Of a stretch of 36,602 nucleotides of DNA, positions 33,438 to 36,602 are shown piece by piece (the first letter of the stretch is position 1; the number at the start of each line of letters is the position of its first letter). Made by a program: the position numbers and the translations under genes. The stretch is from an uncultured Lachnospiraceae bacterium (lineage in GTDB: Bacteria > Bacillota > Clostridia > Lachnospirales > Lachnospiraceae), in assembly GCA_947631665.1 (NCBI GenBank), contig CANRMF010000019.1:1-36602 (forward strand), in the 5' to 3' direction. The notes under the pieces are model-generated. The model searched no databases. It saw nothing but the letters and a program-made list of their open reading frames with translations, and was not told the origin of the DNA.

Positions 33438-33797
33438 TTATTGATTATTTTCCTTGCTGTGATTCCTGCTATGTTTTTTCCAAAAAATTTTTCTATAAAC
33501 TAAAATATTAAATGCAACAATTCCAACCATCGCTACTAATAGATTAAAACATTGCTCCGTACTCAAATGTTCTCCTGCATCCATTTGGATAACTGTAGTT
33601 ATTGCAAACACCAAGAAACCTGCAAAAATAATATCCACAAGATATATAATACTTCTTAGTAATACTCTTTTATCTTTCTTTTTAATAGAAATGTAAATAC
33701 CATAAATCAATATAATAATACACACTATTCCCACAACTCCAGCCATTACATAAGGCATCTTATCTATTAACTGTTCAAATGTTCCAATATTTGTCAT
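33438..33797 (-). CDS. Small polytopic membrane protein
   Basis: 119 residues with three likely membrane helices: VMAGVVGIVCIIILIYGIYI, SIIYLVDIIFAGFLVFAITTVI and CFNLLVAMVGIVAFNILVY, followed by a Lys/His/Asn-rich tail. AAAGG(TGGAAGCAGGTA) precedes ATG 33797. No family is recognised; it is the first visible gene of the ssb/par operon. Confidence 0.65.
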   Translation of the reverse strand: MTNIGTFEQLIDKMPYVMAGVVGIVCIIILIYGIYISIKKKDKRVLLRSIIYLVDIIFAGFLVFAITTVIQMDAGEHLSTEQCFNLLVAMVGIVAFNILVYRKIFWKKHSRNHSKENNQ

Positions 33798-33816
33798 TAC
33801 CTGCTTCCACCTTTCT

Positions 33817-33935
33817 CTAATCTCTATTCAAAATGTATTCTGTCAAATCCAGATATTCTTCCTTTTCTATTTCAGGATATCTTATCAGCATGACTACCGC
33901 CAACCTTTCTCTTTGATACAATTCTTTTGGACTAA
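33817..33935 (-). pseudogene. Decayed copy of the two-gene cassette (fusion of both gene starts)
   Basis: Minus strand: a piece like the start of the 101-residue gene (KELYQR) runs through a short shared AAAGAG into the junction KEKGWR-stop, then ATG and LIRYPEIEKEEYL as in the 258-residue gene, and closes after 24 codons (33891-33817). The intact pair at 35401-36485 shows which parts are missing. Recombination between the AAAGAG motifs probably removed the interior. Confidence 0.75.
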
Positions 33936-35002
33936 AATACAAGATGATACCACTGGCAAAGTTCATTCAACGTGGATTTGGTATCTGGTGTAGCCATTGT
34001 ATTATCCACTTCGATGATTGTTGTAACCGGATATTCGTCTTGTAGCTTTACGTTAATAATAGTTAAGCACTGAGTCCCGTCTTTTTCGTAACTAATTTGT
34101 TGTGCAACACAACCATTTCCCTCGAAGATGTCTCCTACTTCAATTTTGGAGTAGTCAAGCATCTCATAGGTATCTGTTAATGTGTCTACTGTCTCGGAAA
34201 TGACGGTCTGAGTATCGTCCATATTGAAACCAAGGTCAGTCCTTAATGAAATCCCGTCTTTATACCCATACATGCTGCTTCCGCTTACAACGCTGTCCGG
34301 CAATGCGGGTACCGATACGGAAACTATATCATTGGTCAGCGTTTGATAGGTACAGTCGCTATCTGCTGACTCCTGCCCAAACAATGTATCTTCCTGATTC
34401 CATGTACTGACTCCGGAAGACGTGTATCCGGTCTCTCCAAGCTTGTTGTCCATCGCTGCCAGCAATCCTCCTAACAGGAATATGGCAACAAAGTACAGTA
34501 CACTGATTAGTACTGTAGCAACAATCACTGCCGTCTTCCCCTTGCCCTGCGGCCCCTGATAAAGGCAGTTTTTGTCCAACGCTATAATGACCGGCAGAAT
34601 TGACGGGAAAAACAGACAGGCAATGGCAAATCCGTTACCTTTACCATACGCTTTTGCCAGTTTATAACATGTGGCATAAATAAGTACAAAGTTGCCAATC
34701 GGCAGAAACAGCAGCCAAAACAAACTGCCTCGTCCCCACACGATTTTAAACAAGTGATAAGTGTTTGCAAATGGAACTAAGGCCCACCAGCCTTTTTCTC
34801 CCGCTTTTGTAAACAGTTTCCACTGCACTAAAATAGATACCGCCAGTATTGCCAGACACAGAAACAGCACCATACTGGTTGCCCCTGAGCCGGATACTGA
34901 CGTAGAGTTTGTAAGTGTGGGTGTCGCCTTTACACTTGTGGGATTGTTTATAAGTGATAACGCAAATAATAATACTGTCGTAAATAAAAATCTTTTTTTC
35001 AT
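33932..35002 (-). CDS. DUF5684-like membrane protein with extracytoplasmic C-terminal domain
   Basis: About 356 residues with a signal peptide (KRFLFTTVLLFALSLINNPTSVKA). A membrane region of about five helices follows, with WWALVPFANTYHLFKIVWG and LFLPIGNFVLIYATCYKLAKAYGKGNGFAIACLFFPSILPVIIAL typical of DUF5684 proteins of Gram-positive elements. The last 165 residues are a soluble, strand-rich domain without Cys that faces outside. Function unknown; a channel or signal-peptidase-like partner of exported proteins is possible. ATG 35002 has GGAGG at eight bases. Confidence 0.7.
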   Translation of the reverse strand: MKKRFLFTTVLLFALSLINNPTSVKATPTLTNSTSVSGSGATSMVLFLCLAILAVSILVQWKLFTKAGEKGWWALVPFANTYHLFKIVWGRGSLFWLLFLPIGNFVLIYATCYKLAKAYGKGNGFAIACLFFPSILPVIIALDKNCLYQGPQGKGKTAVIVATVLISVLYFVAIFLLGGLLAAMDNKLGETGYTSSGVSTWNQEDTLFGQESADSDCTYQTLTNDIVSVSVPALPDSVVSGSSMYGYKDGISLRTDLGFNMDDTQTVISETVDTLTDTYEMLDYSKIEVGDIFEGNGCVAQQISYEKDGTQCLTIINVKLQDEYPVTTIIEVDNTMATPDTKSTLNELCQWYHLVF

Positions 35003-35025
35003 TATGTTTTCCTCCATTTTGATAT

Positions 35026-35304
35026 TTAACTGTTTAGTTTTTTCATTTTCTGGTAATAAGCTTTGTTGTATGCTTGTATTTCCTTTTTATGAGAGTCCCT
35101 GTATTCCTTTTTCTGTTTAAGAATTTTTTCTTTATTTTTCTCTCGATAAACTTTTCTTTGAGCAGCAATTTCTTTTCTGTGTTCTTGCCTGTATTTCTTC
35201 ATGTATTCCGCTTTTTTGCATTTTTTCAGTTCTCTCTGTATCTGCTCATTTTCTTGTTTCAGATACTTTTCTACTACTTTTTTAATTAGATCATCTTCAT
35301 TCAT
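35026..35304 (-). CDS. Small lysine-rich coiled-coil protein with YR..HKKEI repeats
   Basis: 92 residues, almost all charged. Segments of about 14 residues (KYRQEHRKEIAAQRK, VYREKNKEKILKQKK, EYRDSHKKEIQAY) repeat as an amphipathic helix. Such repeats occur before HNH domains or in nucleic-acid-binding phage proteins. No catalytic part is present. ATG 35304 has GGGAGG five bases upstream. It is preceded by the remnant of the 101-residue gene. Confidence 0.55.
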   Translation of the reverse strand: MNEDDLIKKVVEKYLKQENEQIQRELKKCKKAEYMKKYRQEHRKEIAAQRKVYREKNKEKILKQKKEYRDSHKKEIQAYNKAYYQKMKKLNS

Positions 35305-35319
35305 GCATACCTCCCTCAA

Positions 35320-35426
35320 TCTTTCCAGCATACAGATATATTTACCATGCCACCAGTGTGCAAATATCTGTTCCTAAAATTTGTACACTTTTTTGCCACT
35401 CTAGATGTTTTTATGCAAAAAATTTT
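35320..35426 (-). pseudogene. Second remnant of the two-gene cassette
   Basis: Minus strand: after the stop of the 258-residue gene (35401) comes a spacer identical to that before the intact 101-residue gene, over about 53 bases including 18 bases of the gene end. Then, after a deletion, there is a stretch similar to the 3' end of the 101-residue gene (EQIFAH...GKYI). It now leads into the lysine-rich gene. Confidence 0.75.
35374..35426. repeat. 53-bp direct repeat (copy 1)
   Basis: A near-perfect match to 36497-36549: both hold the last codons of a LHKNI-type gene end and the AGAGTGGCAAAAAAGTGTACAA spacer. It marks a cassette boundary. Confidence 0.88.
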
Positions 35427-36177
35427 TCCTTGATAAATCCATCAGATTTTTTACCGTATCCGGCATTGGAAATCCCTTTTCGATCCCGTCATAATCACTT
35501 TCGCCCATTGTTTTTTCATCGAATACGGAAAAATCAAGGACGCCCGGCTTCAACACTTCACTTAAATCTGGAAAATTAAACATTACACACAAATCAAGGT
35601 TATCACCGGCACTCAGTTCAAATACGTTTTTTTCTTCCGCATCGCCATAAATACGAATTTGAACATCTTGAACATTATTGGTCTTAAAAATTTCCAGTTT
35701 TTCCAACAAGGAAGCTATCTCCTGTTCCCGTTTTTTGTCCATTACTCCCGGGCAGGCGGCTTCATATTCCTTTTTCTTATCCTCGTATAACGCAGTATAT
35801 TTTTCCTTTATATTTTCATACAGATGATTATATTTTTTGATTTCTTCCTCTTTCGGCAAATAAATCTGCAATGCAGTTAGCCCTGTAAAAAAGATTGCAA
35901 AAATTGTTAATACAACGCCCAGCCCCGGATATCCGGATTTATGAGCAGGCAATACCAGCCACGCAGCAAACAGAAAGGCTATACCAGCCACTCCGGTGAT
36001 AATACTAATCAGCCGCTCAATCCGGTCTGATGTTTTTATAATTTTTCGGTAATTTTCATCATATATGTTTTCTGCGGCACTGTTCCCTTCCTCTGCGAGG
36101 TCAGCCAGTTTTTTCCGGTATGTTTCAATTTTCCTCAAATATTCTTCCTTTTCTATTTCTGGATATCTTATCAGCAT
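35401..36177 (-). CDS. Cassette gene 2: two-helix membrane protein with soluble arms
   Basis: About 258 residues. An N-terminal coiled coil (YLRKIETYRKKLADLAEEGNSAAENI) is followed by two membrane helices (LISIITGVAGIAFLFAAWLVL and GLGVVLTIFAIFFTGLTALQIYL), then a coiled coil and a C-terminal domain of about 120 residues (FKTNNVQDVQIRIYGD...FLHKNI). No family is recognised. ATG 36177 sits two bases after the stop of the 101-residue gene; a TTG twelve bases upstream would overlap it. The context is a repeated gene pair. Confidence 0.6.
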   Translation of the reverse strand: MLIRYPEIEKEEYLRKIETYRKKLADLAEEGNSAAENIYDENYRKIIKTSDRIERLISIITGVAGIAFLFAAWLVLPAHKSGYPGLGVVLTIFAIFFTGLTALQIYLPKEEEIKKYNHLYENIKEKYTALYEDKKKEYEAACPGVMDKKREQEIASLLEKLEIFKTNNVQDVQIRIYGDAEEKNVFELSAGDNLDLCVMFNFPDLSEVLKPGVLDFSVFDEKTMGESDYDGIEKGFPMPDTVKNLMDLSRKNFLHKNI

Positions 36178-36179
36178 GA

Positions 36180-36485
36180 TTATCGCCAACCTTTCTCTTT
36201 CGTATACATATAAATCTTTCCAGTATACGTATATTTGCCATATTGATAATGTGCAAAAATCTGTTCCTTAAAATGCCATAAATCGTCTGTCTCGTCATAT
36301 TCAATATGAACCAATCGCAACCAATTGCCTCCGTACATAGAATGTATCTCGTAACCACCACCGGTAATTATTTCAACACCCCGAAAGAAACAATAGCTAA
36401 AATCTTTGCATAAGGGTAAGACATCATCTATCAGCATCTTTGCTCTTTGATACAATTCTTTTTTCTTTAAATATTTAACTGCCAT
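36180..36485 (-). CDS. Cassette gene 1: small cytoplasmic protein of unknown function
   Basis: 101 residues, mixed alpha/beta, with Trp- and Tyr-rich strands (EIITGGGYEIHSMYGGNWLRLVHIEYDE...DDLWHFKEQIFAHY). There is no signal peptide or membrane helix. It is tightly coupled to the membrane protein gene downstream. The pairing, a soluble protein with a membrane protein present in one intact and two decayed copies, resembles immunity or accessory cassettes that are gained and lost, but I have no direct proof. AGGAGA lies about eight bases before ATG 36485. Confidence 0.6.
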   Translation of the reverse strand: MAVKYLKKKELYQRAKMLIDDVLPLCKDFSYCFFRGVEIITGGGYEIHSMYGGNWLRLVHIEYDETDDLWHFKEQIFAHYQYGKYTYTGKIYMYTKEKGWR

Positions 36486-36496
36486 TCTTTCTCTCT

Positions 36497-36549
36497 CCTA
36501 AAATTTGTACACTTTTTTGCCACTCTAGATGTTTTTATGCAAAAAAAAT
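36497..36549. repeat. 53-bp direct repeat (copy 2)
   Basis: Partner of 35374-35426. Here the gene it ended is absent: only the last five codons remain, followed by a terminator upstream (36540-36587). Confidence 0.88.
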
Positions 36550-36587
36550 ACAGCAACAATGGTATTTTTTACCATTTGTTGCTGTTA
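36540..36587 (-). terminator. Strong terminator at the right edge
   Basis: Minus strand: ACAGCAACAAATGGTA and TACCATTGTTGCTGT (15 pairs, one bulge) around AAAAA, followed by ATTTTTTTT. It ends transcription arriving from the unseen region beyond the window, so the cassette genes should have their own promoter in the remaining 50 bases; none is clear. Confidence 0.85.
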
Positions 36588-36602
36588 ATTATACAAATTA
36601 CG

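Overview
The window looks like part of a large conjugative plasmid, or a plasmid/ICE hybrid, from a low-GC Gram-positive anaerobe. A gut Clostridia host (Lachnospiraceae-like) is the most likely source. The evidence is the AT-rich composition, AGGAGG-type ribosome binding sites, a PrgI/VirB4 Gram-positive type IV secretion system, a class B sortase with its own wall-anchored adhesin, and the RadC / giant methylase-helicase / TnpV set typical of Tn1549-like elements. Every supported protein gene lies on the minus strand, so transcription runs from high to low coordinates. The host assignment is inference; no chromosomal gene is visible.

Right part (36.6 to 28.3 kb, in transcription order): a terminator at the right edge; an intact two-gene cassette of unknown function with two decayed copies nearby; a DUF5684-like membrane protein; a small membrane protein; a maintenance block (small HTH protein, SSB, sigma-like protein, ParM-type actin, ParR-like partner, TOPRIM primase-like protein); then a 26-residue membrane peptide, a small ribbon-helix-helix-like protein and a winged-helix probable replication initiator. 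Iteron-like repeats lie on both sides of the last gene. The 0.7 kb non-coding region after it (27.56-28.29 kb) holds 31-bp-spaced repeats, very stable hairpins and a fragment of ssb, and is my best candidate for a replication origin.

Middle (27.5 to 10.3 kb): a membrane J-domain protein and an HTH regulator, a secreted protein behind a near-copy of the same promoter and terminator, then a long surface/transfer operon: 1484-residue adhesin, sortase B, pilin-like TrbC/VirB2 protein, VirB6-like channel protein, PrgI, VirB4, a two-domain peptidoglycan hydrolase (VirB1 role), two membrane-anchored proteins, a secreted Ig-like protein and a small DUF3848-like protein, ending in a strong terminator.

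Left part (10.3 kb to 1): a candidate oriT region with ten palindromic repeats and two hairpins, a MobC-like accessory protein, a MOBP relaxase, a terminator, a regulated promoter, a 35-residue acidic protein, RadC, and a giant N6-methylase/SNF2 helicase whose frame closes inside the helicase core. A TnpV gene with its own Shine-Dalgarno sequence is embedded in another frame of that giant gene. No VirD4-type coupling protein lies in the window.

Two shared regulatory signatures tie the layout together. A GTTACC-type box repeated every 10 bp sits upstream of two promoters 20 kb apart, one before the RadC/helicase operon and one before the J-protein operon. A 15-bp palindrome lies between the -35 and -10 of two other promoters, those of the J/HTH operon and the secreted protein; the HTH protein encoded between them is the natural candidate to bind it.
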